From an uncultured Opitutaceae bacterium (lineage in GTDB: Bacteria > Verrucomicrobiota > Verrucomicrobiae > Opitutales > Opitutaceae), in contig CAMLSH010000017.1 of NCBI GenBank assembly GCA_946482625.1, positions 1 through 18,173 of the forward strand: a stretch of DNA of 18,173 bases. The letters are read 5' to 3'. Each line of letters starts with the position of its first letter. Positions within the stretch are counted from its first letter, which is position 1. The notes beneath the pieces are model-generated. The model searched no databases. It saw nothing but the letters and a program-made list of their open reading frames with translations, and was not told the DNA's origin. The translations under genes and the position numbers were made by a program. This document shows positions 1 to 7,305 of the stretch, piece after piece.

Positions 1-18
1 ATCTTCATATACCGTCTT

Positions 19-43
19 CCCTGGAGGGTGGCGCTTCGTCGCC
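19..43. repeat. Dispersed 25-bp repeat, copy 1
   Basis: This 25-bp segment, starting CCCTGG and ending with the small hairpin GGCG-CTTCGT-CGCC, matches 10885-10909 at 22 of 25 positions with no gaps. It lies just downstream of the stop codon of the leftward permease gene, so it is intergenic. A shorter relative (GCGCTGCGTCGCC) appears at about 18027-18039. It looks like a member of a small intergenic repeat family. The rest of 1-73 shows no gene that I can support. Confidence 0.5.
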
Positions 44-73
44 GTCGGCCCGCGCTTGGCGCACAGGTTTGCC

Positions 74-1252
74 TCACGCGCTCTGCACGCGCTTCATCCA
101 CCGCAGGCCCAGCCACACGAAAATCAGATTCGGCAACCACAGCAAAATGTCTGGCCGCATCTGCGGATAACCCTCGAGCCACTTGGCCGCTTCGGAGAGA
201 AAATAATACGCGAGTGCCAGGCTCACCGCGACGACCAGATTCGCCGACGTCTCGCGCCGCGACACCTTTATCCCCAGCGGAATCGCCACCAACACGAACG
301 CCAGCACCGCCGCCGCTTTCGCCAGCTTGTCCTGTAACACGATGCGATGCTTCGTCAGCGCCTGCAGGCGCGCGGCCTCATCGCCGCCGGGCTCCGGCGT
401 ATTCAGCCTTCGGATTTCGCCCAGCAACGCCGGCAGCGTGAGCCAGTCCGGCTTTCGGTTGATCACGCGCTGCCCGAACAGCTTGTCCAAAGGAAACTTC
501 AGGCTCGAACTCTCGTAGGGCGCCACCGTCGGCATCTTCTTAAAATCTTCCGGCGCGTCATTATCCCTCGTTTCCATGACGGCCATCTGAGCGGTGAACA
601 CGAGACTGTTGTCGCTTTCATCGAATTCGATGCGGCCGCTTTCCGCCTTCAAGAAACTGATCACGCGCGAGTCGGCGTCGAGTCGCCAGATCCAGACATC
701 TTTAACGACTTCCTCGTGCCGCTCGCCCACGTACACCACCATGTTGCGGAAATCGCGTATGAACGTTTTGGGCACCAGCAGCAGCTTCGGATCGGTCCGC
801 ACCGCGCTCAGGAGCTCCTGTTTGTACTTCACGCGCGCCAGCGGCATGAAGTGAAGATTCACGAACAGCGCGCAGACCATGCCAGCCGCCCCGAGCACAT
901 AAATCGGCCGCGCGATTCGCGCCAGCCCCAGACCCGCCGCCCGCATCGCCGTGATCTCACTCTCCGCCGACATCCGCCCGAGCACTAGCAGGACGCCGCA
1001 CAAAATGCCCATCGGCAGCGCGTACATCACCGCGTACGGAAGCAGCCACAGCAATAATTCCGACATCGTCCCCACCGAGAGCCGCCCGGCCAGAAAATGC
1101 CCGATCAGATCCTTCAAGGCATTGGCCGCAGCCATGATGAACGTGAAAAAACCCACCGCGCCGAGGCACGTCAGGAACACATTTTTGAAAATATGCCGGT
1201 CGAGGAGTCCCAAGATGCCGTCGCATCGTGCACCGCCGGCTCGCGCTGACAA
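74..1252 (-). CDS. LptF/LptG (YjgP/YjgQ) family LPS-export permease
   Basis: Inner-membrane permease of the LptBFG exporter, which extracts lipopolysaccharide from the inner membrane and passes it to the periplasmic Lpt bridge. The 392-residue product has the family layout: three N-terminal membrane segments (about 23-45, 66-90, 112-134), a periplasmic domain (about 140-305) and three C-terminal segments (about 311-328, 338-355, 370-386). The cytoplasmic segment GRMSAESEITAMRAAG (92-107) is the family's best conserved coupling region. Two TTG starts are possible. The one at 1252 has a GGAGG Shine-Dalgarno six bases upstream. The one at 1213 would give MGLLDRHIF, the more usual N-terminus, but has no such site. 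I cannot decide from sequence between LptF and LptG, and no partner gene is visible. It ends 73 bp from the window edge. Confidence 0.88.
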   Translation of the reverse strand: MSARAGGARCDGILGLLDRHIFKNVFLTCLGAVGFFTFIMAAANALKDLIGHFLAGRLSVGTMSELLLWLLPYAVMYALPMGILCGVLLVLGRMSAESEITAMRAAGLGLARIARPIYVLGAAGMVCALFVNLHFMPLARVKYKQELLSAVRTDPKLLLVPKTFIRDFRNMVVYVGERHEEVVKDVWIWRLDADSRVISFLKAESGRIEFDESDNSLVFTAQMAVMETRDNDAPEDFKKMPTVAPYESSSLKFPLDKLFGQRVINRKPDWLTLPALLGEIRRLNTPEPGGDEAARLQALTKHRIVLQDKLAKAAAVLAFVLVAIPLGIKVSRRETSANLVVAVSLALAYYFLSEAAKWLEGYPQMRPDILLWLPNLIFVWLGLRWMKRVQSA

Positions 1253-1357
1253 TAGGAACCTCCAGCGCCTTTCCCGCGTCGTATTCGTCCTTCAAAAACG
1301 TGAAAATTATCTCTTGCACTTCCCGGGGAATCATTGCTTTTTCTCGCCTCCTTTCAC

Positions 1358-1434
1358 GCAGCCGTAGCTCAATTGGATAGAGCATCTGACTACGGATCAG
1401 AAGGTTTGGGGTTCGACTCCCTACGGCTGCACCA
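1358..1434 (+). tRNA. tRNA-Arg (anticodon ACG)
   Basis: A full cloverleaf can be drawn. The acceptor stem is GCAGCCG (1358-1364) with CGGCTGC (1424-1430). The D-arm has stem GCTC/GAGC. The anticodon stem is TCTGA/TCAGA around the loop CTACGGA, which places anticodon ACG at 1392-1394. The T-loop is TTCGACT. The discriminator base A is followed by an encoded CCA (1432-1434). ACG reads CGU/CGC/CGA after A34-to-inosine editing, so this is the main arginine tRNA for CGN codons, abundant in this GC-rich sequence. Confidence 0.97.
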
Positions 1435-1440
1435 GTTTTG

Positions 1441-1471
1441 AAAACGCCACCCTCACCGGTGGCGTTTTTTT
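1441..1471 (+). terminator. Intrinsic terminator of tRNA-Arg
   Basis: A perfect 11-bp stem AAAACGCCACC / GGTGGCGTTTT (1441-1451, 1458-1468) with the 6-nt loop CTCACC is followed by a T run, seven bases after the encoded CCA. The A-rich 5' side gives a short T run on the opposite strand, so it could also stop leftward read-through from lysR. Confidence 0.9.
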
Positions 1472-1523
1472 GTGCGCCCGCCACTCCGGCGCGTCAGTCG
1501 GCTTGCCGCCACCGCAACGGCGC

Positions 1524-1543
1524 GGCGCGGGCAAAACCGCGCC
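1524..1543 (-). terminator. Hairpin downstream of lysR, possible terminator
   Basis: A perfect 7-bp inverted repeat GGCGCGG / CCGCGCC with loop GCAAAA lies 10 bp beyond the stop codon of the leftward LysR gene. On the minus strand it lacks a following T run, so it may only be a 3'-end stabilising hairpin. Confidence 0.4.
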
Positions 1544-1553
1544 AGCCCACCGA

Positions 1554-2462
1554 TCAATCGCCAAACCGCTCCGTCACCGTGCGGCACAGCCCGACAAAGG
1601 TTTCCTCGCCAAGCGGCAGCCGACGCCCACGCAGATGCACGACACCCCAGTTGCGCTTCAACTTTCGCTTCCCGAGCGGGAACGACACCAGCGCTCCGCT
1701 CTGCAACTCACCGCGCGCGATCCATGGCGAGATCACGCCTGCGCCGAGCCCTATCTTCACGAGCTCCTTGATCGCCTCCATGCTGCCGAGCTCGATGAAG
1801 TTCGCGAGCGAGAGCTTCTCCTCGCGGAAGTAATCGCTCACCAGTCGGAACGTGTAGCTGTTTTTATTATACAAGATCAACGTCTCCTCCGGCAGCGCCT
1901 CGCGATCCACGCGCCCCGCCTGCGCCCACGGATGCAGCGGCGCCACGAGGAACTTTAATTCATCTTCAAACAGCGGCACGAAGGTGAACTCGGCGTGGCC
2001 CACCGGCTCCAACATGATCGCGAGATCGATCTGATTGCTGCGAAGCAACTCCAGCTGATCGCCGTGATCGCCGGGCGCTATTTTGATCACGCACTTCGGG
2101 AAGCTCTGCTTAAATTCGCGCAACACCGTCGGCAGGATGTACTGGCACGCCGTTGTACTCGCACCGACGCGCAGGCGGCCGTGCCCCCAGTTCGTCAACG
2201 TGTCCAACCCCGTCCGCGCCAACTCCATTTCACGGAGGATTTTTTCCGAGTGCCGCAGGAACTGCTCCCCCGCTTGCGTCACCAGCACGCGCTTGCCCAC
2301 CCGATCGAGCAGGCGGCAGCCCAATTCTTCCTCAAGTGCCTTCATCGCATGGCTCACCGCCGATTGCGTGAGATAGAGGTCTTTGGCCGCGAGCGTGAAG
2401 CTCCCGCGCCGCGCGACGGTTGAGAAGGCGAGTAGTTGTCGGCTGTCGAGGACGGTCCTCAT
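1554..2462 (-). CDS. LysR-family transcriptional regulator of the nitrate locus
   Basis: DNA-binding regulator of 302 residues, the normal LysR length. The N-terminal winged helix-turn-helix spans about 4-63, with the recognition segment LTQSAVSHAMKALEEELGCR (31-50). The rest is a two-lobe effector-binding domain that begins with GRLRVGAST. I chose the ATG at 2462 because it places the helix-turn-helix at the usual distance. Upstream starts only add non-conserved residues from the intergenic DNA. The gene is divergent from the nitrate transport operon with 100 bp between, the usual arrangement for a LysR regulator and its target. NtcB, the nitrite-responsive cyanobacterial LysR activator, is a functional precedent, but orthology is not shown. 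A palindromic LysR box (2465-2479) lies directly upstream of its start codon, which suggests autoregulation. Confidence 0.9.
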   Translation of the reverse strand: MRTVLDSRQLLAFSTVARRGSFTLAAKDLYLTQSAVSHAMKALEEELGCRLLDRVGKRVLVTQAGEQFLRHSEKILREMELARTGLDTLTNWGHGRLRVGASTTACQYILPTVLREFKQSFPKCVIKIAPGDHGDQLELLRSNQIDLAIMLEPVGHAEFTFVPLFEDELKFLVAPLHPWAQAGRVDREALPEETLILYNKNSYTFRLVSDYFREEKLSLANFIELGSMEAIKELVKIGLGAGVISPWIARGELQSGALVSFPLGKRKLKRNWGVVHLRGRRLPLGEETFVGLCRTVTERFGD

Positions 2463-2562
2463 GGATGAGCTGGTTTCATTATCCTGATGAAATGTTTGAA
2501 GAGCAGTAATCGCGCCACATGGCACGGGTGGCACGAGCTGCGCTAACCGGTGAGGCATTAAC
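2463..2562. promoter_or_regulatory. Divergent lysR / nitrate-transport promoter region
   Basis: The region between the two divergent genes contains ATGAGCTGGTTTCAT (2465-2479), an ATGA-N7-TCAT palindrome that fits the LysR T-N11-A box. A further ATGA at 2487-2490 continues the series, so half-sites start at 2465, 2476 and 2487, each 11 bp apart on one face of the helix. A purine-rich GGTGAGG (2549-2555) seven bases before the ATG at 2563 is a usable ribosome-binding site. TGGCAC occurs twice as a direct repeat at 2520-2525 and 2529-2534. Confidence 0.6.
2465..2479. promoter_or_regulatory. Putative LysR operator ATGA-N7-TCAT (site 1)
   Basis: ATGAGCTGGTTTCAT has symmetric ATGA/TCAT arms and the T-N11-A spacing of LysR-type boxes. 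It starts 98 bp before the ATG of the transport operon and covers bases -3 to -17 of lysR. The same arms and spacing recur before narK and nirA. Confidence 0.55.
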
Positions 2563-3630
2563 ATGCCCGCCGTATCCACAAAATCAGGCACTCAAGGAAC
2601 CCGTCCATTACGCGTCGGTTTCCTCGCGTTGACCGATGCCGCGCCCTTCGTCGTCGCGCAGGAACGCGGGCTCTTCGCGAAGCACGGCATCGAGGTCGAA
2701 CTCCGCCGCGAAGTGGGTTGGGCCACCATCCGCGAGAAGATCATCTACGGCGAACTCGACGCCGCTCACGCGCCCGCGCCGATGCTCTGGGCCACCCGCC
2801 TCGGCCTCGATTCCGTCCCCTGCCCCGTCCTCACCGCGCTCGTCCTCAATCTCCACGGCAACGCCCTCACGCTCTCCGAACGCCTCTGGGAGGCCGGCAT
2901 CCGCACTCCGTCCGATCTTCGCGACGAGGCCCGCCGCCGCAGCGGTGAACGCAAGCTCACCTTCGGCGTCGTATTCATGTTCTCGTCACATCACCTGATG
3001 TTGCGCTCATGGCTGCGCGCCGCCGGCCTCAACCCCGATCGCGATGTCCGCATCGTCGTCGTGCCTCCCGCGCAGATGTTCCGCAACCTCGCCGCCGGCA
3101 CGATCGACGGTTACTGCTCCGGCGAACCGTGGAACTCTCTCGCCGTCCGCGAACGCGCCGGCTGGTGCCCCGCATGGAGCGCCGCCATGCAGCCCGACTG
3201 CGTGGAAAAAGTGCTCATGGTCACCGAGCGCTTCGCCTTCTCCCGCGCCCGCGATCACGACTCGCTCATCAACGCGCTCGTCGAGGCCTGCATCTGGTGC
3301 GACGAACCCGCGAATCGCGAGCCGCTCGCCCAACTGCTCTCCGGCCCCGCCTATATCAACCAGTCCGCGCGCGTCATCCTCCCCGCGCTGCAAGGCCAGT
3401 TCGACTGCGGCCATGACCGCATCGAGACAGTCCCCGACTTCGTCACCTTTCACCGCAACGGCGCCAACGCTCCCACCGAGGCCCGCGCCGCCTCGCTCCA
3501 GGCCGAGCTCATCGACGCCGGCCTTCTCACCGCCAAAGCCGCCGACGCCACCCTGCCCGGCCGCCTCTTCCGCGAAGATCTTTTTCGTCAAGCCACTAAA
3601 CACACCACGCATGAACTCGTCCCCTCGTAA
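2563..3630 (+). CDS. NasS-like nitrate sensor (NrtA-family protein, no signal peptide)
   Basis: A 355-residue member of the NrtA/CmpA substrate-binding family. The polar N-terminus has neither Sec nor Tat signal, so the protein should be cytoplasmic. The fold shows in RVGFLALTDAAPFVVAQERG (17-36), the conserved Trp53, His143/144 and GEPWN (187-191). The usual NGQ of nitrate-binding NrtA is replaced by HGN (98-100) in the segment LNLHGNALTL. Together with APAPMLWATRLGL (70-82) this resembles NasS, the soluble nitrate sensor that sequesters the ANTAR antiterminator NasT. No NasT gene is in the window, so the partner is unknown. It is the first gene of the operon, divergent from lysR, and its 3' end overlaps the next gene by 20 bp. 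It could instead be a diverged binding protein of the transporter. Confidence 0.82.
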   Translation: MPAVSTKSGTQGTRPLRVGFLALTDAAPFVVAQERGLFAKHGIEVELRREVGWATIREKIIYGELDAAHAPAPMLWATRLGLDSVPCPVLTALVLNLHGNALTLSERLWEAGIRTPSDLRDEARRRSGERKLTFGVVFMFSSHHLMLRSWLRAAGLNPDRDVRIVVVPPAQMFRNLAAGTIDGYCSGEPWNSLAVRERAGWCPAWSAAMQPDCVEKVLMVTERFAFSRARDHDSLINALVEACIWCDEPANREPLAQLLSGPAYINQSARVILPALQGQFDCGHDRIETVPDFVTFHRNGANAPTEARAASLQAELIDAGLLTAKAADATLPGRLFREDLFRQATKHTTHELVPS

Positions 3631-4906
3631 GTCTGAAAAATCCTCTGCCTCGCTCAACCGCCGCCAGTTCCTCTCCCGTGGAGCCGCCGGCCTCGGCGCC
3701 GCCGCGCTTTTCGGAGCGCTCGGCAACCGCAGCTGGGCCTCCACCGCCGGTTCCGTGTCCGAAGCGCCCGAGACGACCGACATCAACTTCGGCATGATCG
3801 CGCTGACCGACTGCTCTCCCATCGTCATCGCGCACGAAAAAGGCCTCTTCAAGAAATACGGTATCAACTCCAAGGTTACGAAGGGCGCCAACTGGGCTGC
3901 TATCCGCGACAACCTTTCCACCGGTGCCATCCAGGCCACTCACATGCTCATTGGCATGCCCCTCGCCTCCACGATGGGCCTGCAGGGCTCGCCCAAGAAA
4001 CCGATGATCATTCCGTGGCTCATGAACCGCAACGGCCAGGCCATCAGCCTCAAGGCCGACTGGAAGGGCAAGGTCGGCGCCGACCCGAAGGCCATCAAGC
4101 CCTTCGTCGATCAGGCTAAAAAAATCGGCGAGCCGCTCACCTTCGCCATGACGTTCCCTCCCGGCACGCACGCGATGTGGATGCGCTACTACCTCGGCGC
4201 CGGCGGCATTAATCCCGATAAAGACGTCTCCCTCATCACCGTTCCGCCCGCCCAGATGGTCGCCAACATGAAGATCGGCAAGATGGACGGTTTCTGCGTC
4301 GGCGAGCCGTGGAACGCGCGCTCCATCGCCGACAAGATCGGTTTCACGTCGGTCACCACTCAGGACATGTGGAAAGACCATCCCGAAAAAGTCTGCGCCT
4401 TCACCGAAGAGTTCGCGGAGAAAAACCCGAAGACCGTCAAAGCCGTTCTCAAGGCTCTCCACGAGGCCTCCGTCTGGCTCGACGATCCCGCCAACCGCCC
4501 CGAGCAGTGCGAGATCGTTTCCCGCGCCACCTACATCAACTGCCAGAAGGAAATCATCCTCGGCCGCCTCTTGGGCGAACTCGACTACGGCGATGGCCGC
4601 AGCGTGAAGGACGAGTTCCCGATGCACTTCAGCCGCCGCAACTGCAACTATCCACAACCCAAATACGCCAAGTGGTTCCTCTCGCAGTTCCGCCGCTGGG
4701 GCATGGTCGCCGGCGCGCCCGACTACGAGGGCGTCGCGAAGAAGGTCATGCGCACCGATATCTACGAAGAAGCGATGAAGGAAATCGGCGTCACCCACGG
4801 CGGCCTCGATAACTCACCCGAGACGCTCTTCGACGGCATCACCTTCGATCCCGCTAATCCCGAGGCCTACGCCAAGAGCTTCGCGATTAACAACCTCAAG
4901 GGCTGA
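3611..4906 (+). CDS. nrtA: NrtA, Tat-exported nitrate-binding protein of the ABC transporter
   Basis: Periplasmic solute-binding component that captures nitrate or nitrite and delivers it to NrtBCD. The 431-residue product begins with a twin-arginine signal: NRRQFLSRG at 16-24, an Ala/Gly-rich hydrophobic stretch and probable cleavage near SWA at 41-43. The mature part has the NrtA pocket landmarks Trp95, NGQ (141-143), GTHAMW (185-190) and GEPWN (231-235). These correspond by alignment to the nitrate contacts known for cyanobacterial NrtA (Trp, Gln, His). The start at 3611 lies inside the end of the preceding gene (20-bp overlap), which suggests translational coupling. The upstream extension of this frame is antisense-like, Pro/Ser-rich shadow sequence and was rejected. 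Nitrate is the best substrate given the neighbours; the related CmpA binds bicarbonate. Confidence 0.93.
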   Translation: MNSSPRKSEKSSASLNRRQFLSRGAAGLGAAALFGALGNRSWASTAGSVSEAPETTDINFGMIALTDCSPIVIAHEKGLFKKYGINSKVTKGANWAAIRDNLSTGAIQATHMLIGMPLASTMGLQGSPKKPMIIPWLMNRNGQAISLKADWKGKVGADPKAIKPFVDQAKKIGEPLTFAMTFPPGTHAMWMRYYLGAGGINPDKDVSLITVPPAQMVANMKIGKMDGFCVGEPWNARSIADKIGFTSVTTQDMWKDHPEKVCAFTEEFAEKNPKTVKAVLKALHEASVWLDDPANRPEQCEIVSRATYINCQKEIILGRLLGELDYGDGRSVKDEFPMHFSRRNCNYPQPKYAKWFLSQFRRWGMVAGAPDYEGVAKKVMRTDIYEEAMKEIGVTHGGLDNSPETLFDGITFDPANPEAYAKSFAINNLKG

Positions 4907-4917
4907 GTCCCGCGATC

Positions 4918-5175
4918 GTGAGCCCGAAATCGCCACGCTCCCCGTCCCTTCTCCACGCGCTCGCGTGTGGAGAAGTCTGGCGCCGGGCCGCGCCCATCGG
5001 ACTCTCGGTCGGTTTATTTCAGGCCGCCCTCAATCAGGGCGATCACTGGCTCCACAACGAGGTCACCACCGGAGTCGTCATCAAAACCATTCTCTCACCG
5101 CTCATCACGCTCAGCGTCGCGCTGCTCTCCGCCGCCATCACTCACATCAGAATTCAAAGGCTCCGCGCCGACTAA
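4918..5175 (+). CDS. nrtS: NrtS-type small nitrate transporter
   Basis: An 85-residue membrane protein with two hydrophobic segments (about 25-38 and 53-76). The first is followed by NQGDHWL (39-45), the NQGD signature I recall for the NrtS family, small proteins shown in some cyanobacteria to transport nitrate and nitrite. The N-terminal 20 residues are polar and poorly conserved in appearance. It starts with GTG, 11 bp after nrtA, and ends 2 bp before nrtB, so it belongs to the operon. No clear Shine-Dalgarno is present. An NrtS gene set between the binding protein and permease of an ABC nitrate transporter is unusual: either a second uptake route or a subunit helping NrtB. The family call rests on recognition of the motif, not on a search. 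Confidence 0.75.
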   Translation: MSPKSPRSPSLLHALACGEVWRRAAPIGLSVGLFQAALNQGDHWLHNEVTTGVVIKTILSPLITLSVALLSAAITHIRIQRLRAD

Positions 5176-5177
5176 AC

Positions 5178-6017
5178 ATGAAAAAATTCAAACTCGACTG
5201 GATCGTCCTCCCCATTTTCGGCCTCCTCATTGTCATGGGCGGCTGGCAGCTGATCGCGGGCAAAAAAGTCGTCACCAAGGACGAGGAGGGCAACGTCATC
5301 AACGAGGAGCGCACCGGCCTCGTTCCAGCACTGCCCAACATCGCCGACACTTGGGAATCCAGCCGTCCCTACATCGTTGAGCCGATGGCCAAGCGCGGCG
5401 AACTCGACCAGGGCATGCTCCGCTTCACGTTCATGTCTCTCGGCCTCGTCGCGGTCGGCTACGCCATCGCCCTCGTCGTCGGCGTGCCCATCGGCTTCTG
5501 GCTCGGACTCTCGCCGACGTTCGCGAAAATGTTCGACCCTATCATCCAGGTGCTCCGCCCCGTCTCACCGCTCGCGTGGCTGCCGCTTGGATACATCATC
5601 TTCATGGAAGCCGGCAAGGACACCGGCACGCTCGCCGCGCTCTTCACCATCGCGATCTGCTCCATGTGGCCGACCGTCCTCAACACCGCCGTCGGCGTCC
5701 GCGCCGTGCCGCAGGATTATCTTAACGTCGGTCGCGTGCTGAAACTCTCCCGCACCAAGACTCTCTTCAAAATCCTCATTCCCGCCACGCTCCCGTACAT
5801 GTTCACCGGCTTCCGCCTGAGCCTCGGTATCGCGTGGCTCGTCATCGTCGCCGCCGAGATGCTCACCGGCCGCCCCGGCGTCGGCGGCTTCCTCTGGCAG
5901 GAGTACAACTCGCTCATCTACGAACACATCATCCTGTCGATTATCACCATCGGCATCGTCGGTTTCATCCTCGACCGGCTCATGAGCGTCGTCGAACGCC
6001 GATTCAAGACCGCCTGA
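5178..6017 (+). CDS. nrtB: NrtB, nitrate ABC transporter permease
   Basis: Inner-membrane permease, 279 residues, usual length for NrtB. The N-terminal membrane segment (about 8-27) is followed by a charged periplasmic insert (30-78) and then five further segments. The coupling EAA loop is at 183-207, ending in KILIPATLP, and the conserved AAEMLTGRPGVGGFLW is at 225-240. It would form the pore as a homodimer with the ATPases at 7306 and 8211, and receive nitrate from NrtA. The start ATG at 5178 is 2 bp after the nrtS stop. Its stop overlaps the next ATG by one base (TGATG). No Shine-Dalgarno is visible, so coupling to the upstream gene is likely. Confidence 0.95.
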   Translation: MKKFKLDWIVLPIFGLLIVMGGWQLIAGKKVVTKDEEGNVINEERTGLVPALPNIADTWESSRPYIVEPMAKRGELDQGMLRFTFMSLGLVAVGYAIALVVGVPIGFWLGLSPTFAKMFDPIIQVLRPVSPLAWLPLGYIIFMEAGKDTGTLAALFTIAICSMWPTVLNTAVGVRAVPQDYLNVGRVLKLSRTKTLFKILIPATLPYMFTGFRLSLGIAWLVIVAAEMLTGRPGVGGFLWQEYNSLIYEHIILSIITIGIVGFILDRLMSVVERRFKTA

Positions 6018-7285
6018 TGTCCTCCGTGAATTCACTTTCCTCCAACTACGACGCCCACAGCAACTCCGGCTCCGGCGTCGCATCGTCCCGCACGGTTTCC
6101 CACCGCGCGAGAGCAGGCTCGGGCGATCTCCGCGAGGGCGGCTCCCCTGAAGTTGCCCAGCTCACCTTCGGCTTCCTCCCGCTCACCGACGCCGCTCCGC
6201 TCATCGTCGCCCTCGCCAAAGGTCTCTTCCGCGATCACGGCATCGAGGTCACGCTCCGCCGCGAAACCAGTTGGACATCTCTTCGCGACACGCTGAACCG
6301 CGGCGAAGCCCATGGCGCCCAGATGCTTTTCGGCATGCCCGTCGCCGCCGGTTGCGGCCTTCTCGGTGGCGACCAAAAGCCGCTGATCATCCCCTGGGTG
6401 ATGAACCGCAACGGCCAGGCGATCACGCTCAACGCGCGCTACAAAGGAAAGGTCGCCGACAACGCCAAAGCGCTCCGCTCCGCCGCGATCGAGGGCCGCG
6501 ACACCGGCCGGCCGCTTGTATTCGGACACACCTTACGCGTCGGCACCCACGCCCTCTGGCTGCGCTACTGGCTCGCCGCCGGCGGCGTCCATCCAGGCAA
6601 CGATGTCGCTCTCATCACCGTGCCGCCCGCCCAGATGGTTGCCAACATGCGCGCCGGTCGCATGGACGGGTTCTGTGCCGGCGAACCCTGGAACGCCCGC
6701 GCTCTCGCCGAAGGTCTCGGCTACACTGCCATCACCACGCAAGAGGTCTGGCCCGATCATCCCGACAAGGTCTTCGCCTTCTCCGAGGAGTTCGCCGCGC
6801 TTCACCCGCGCTCCGTCATCGCCTCGCTCAAAGCCCTCCAGCAGGCCGGCGCCTGGCTCGATGAGCCCGCCAACCACGCCGAAGCCGCCGAACTGCTCGC
6901 ACGCCCCGAATACCTCAACTGCGACGCGCAATGGATTCTTTCCCGCCTCGATGGGAAAACTGAATACGGCGACGGCCGCGTGCAGACGAGCGACCGTCCC
7001 GTCACTTTCGCCCGCCGCAGCGCCAACCGCCCGCGCCTCAGCCACGCCATCTGGATGATGACGCAGTTCCGCCGTTGGGGCCTCCACTACGGAGCGCCCG
7101 ACTACGCCAAGGTCGCCGCGCGCGTCGTCCGCACCGATCTGCACGCCCAGGCCTTGCGCGAGCTCGGCGTCGTTGACCTCAGCCCGCCCGATGGGCCCGA
7201 GACGTTCTTCGACGGCAAGGTTTTCGATCCGGCCCAACCCGAGGCCTACGCCCGCAGCTTCGAGCTCCACAACCTCGCGGACTGA
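6017..7285 (+). CDS. Second NrtA paralogue without signal peptide, possible transporter regulator
   Basis: A 422-residue NrtA-family protein, clearly the closest relative of the Tat-exported NrtA in this locus. Landmarks kept are Trp86, NGQ (132-134), GTHALW (176-181), [10 protein letters not shown] (202-211) and GEPWN (222-226), so ligand binding looks intact. The first 47 residues are Ser/Gly/Arg-rich, with no hydrophobic stretch and no twin arginine, so export is not evident. The start at 6017 overlaps the nrtB stop by one base. In cyanobacteria NrtC carries an NrtA-like C-terminal domain that mediates ammonium inhibition of transport. The ATPase encoded next lacks that domain, and this free-standing protein sits beside it. 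I infer a detached regulatory domain. Alternatives are a second binding protein exported by an unrecognised signal, or a wrong start. Confidence 0.87.
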   Translation: MSSVNSLSSNYDAHSNSGSGVASSRTVSHRARAGSGDLREGGSPEVAQLTFGFLPLTDAAPLIVALAKGLFRDHGIEVTLRRETSWTSLRDTLNRGEAHGAQMLFGMPVAAGCGLLGGDQKPLIIPWVMNRNGQAITLNARYKGKVADNAKALRSAAIEGRDTGRPLVFGHTLRVGTHALWLRYWLAAGGVHPGNDVALITVPPAQMVANMRAGRMDGFCAGEPWNARALAEGLGYTAITTQEVWPDHPDKVFAFSEEFAALHPRSVIASLKALQQAGAWLDEPANHAEAAELLARPEYLNCDAQWILSRLDGKTEYGDGRVQTSDRPVTFARRSANRPRLSHAIWMMTQFRRWGLHYGAPDYAKVAARVVRTDLHAQALRELGVVDLSPPDGPETFFDGKVFDPAQPEAYARSFELHNLAD

Positions 7286-7305
7286 TCCCTCAACGCCTCC
7301 TCCTC

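Noticed and set aside
957..1484. Leftward open frame across the tRNA gene, including GSRTPNLLIRSQMLYPIEL
   Set aside because: This is the well-known false protein obtained by translating the antisense strand of a tRNA-Arg gene. Its internal start at 1334 (MIPREVQEIIF...) has GGAGG 12 bases upstream but runs out of frame into the permease gene, so I did not call it.
2529..2544. Sigma-54-like promoter (TGGCACG, then GCT at the -12 distance)
   Set aside because: The -24 part is perfect, but TT of the -12 part is GC, and the start point it predicts (about 2555) would remove the ribosome-binding site GGTGAGG at 2549-2555. A match by chance within a TGGCAC direct repeat is more likely.
3596..4798. 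Long leftward open frame of 400 codons opposite nrtA
   Set aside because: Its Gly/Asp/Val-rich, family-less product is the usual antisense shadow of a GC-rich gene. The + strand frame has clear NrtA motifs. The same applies to the long leftward frame at 9097-10242 opposite the porin.
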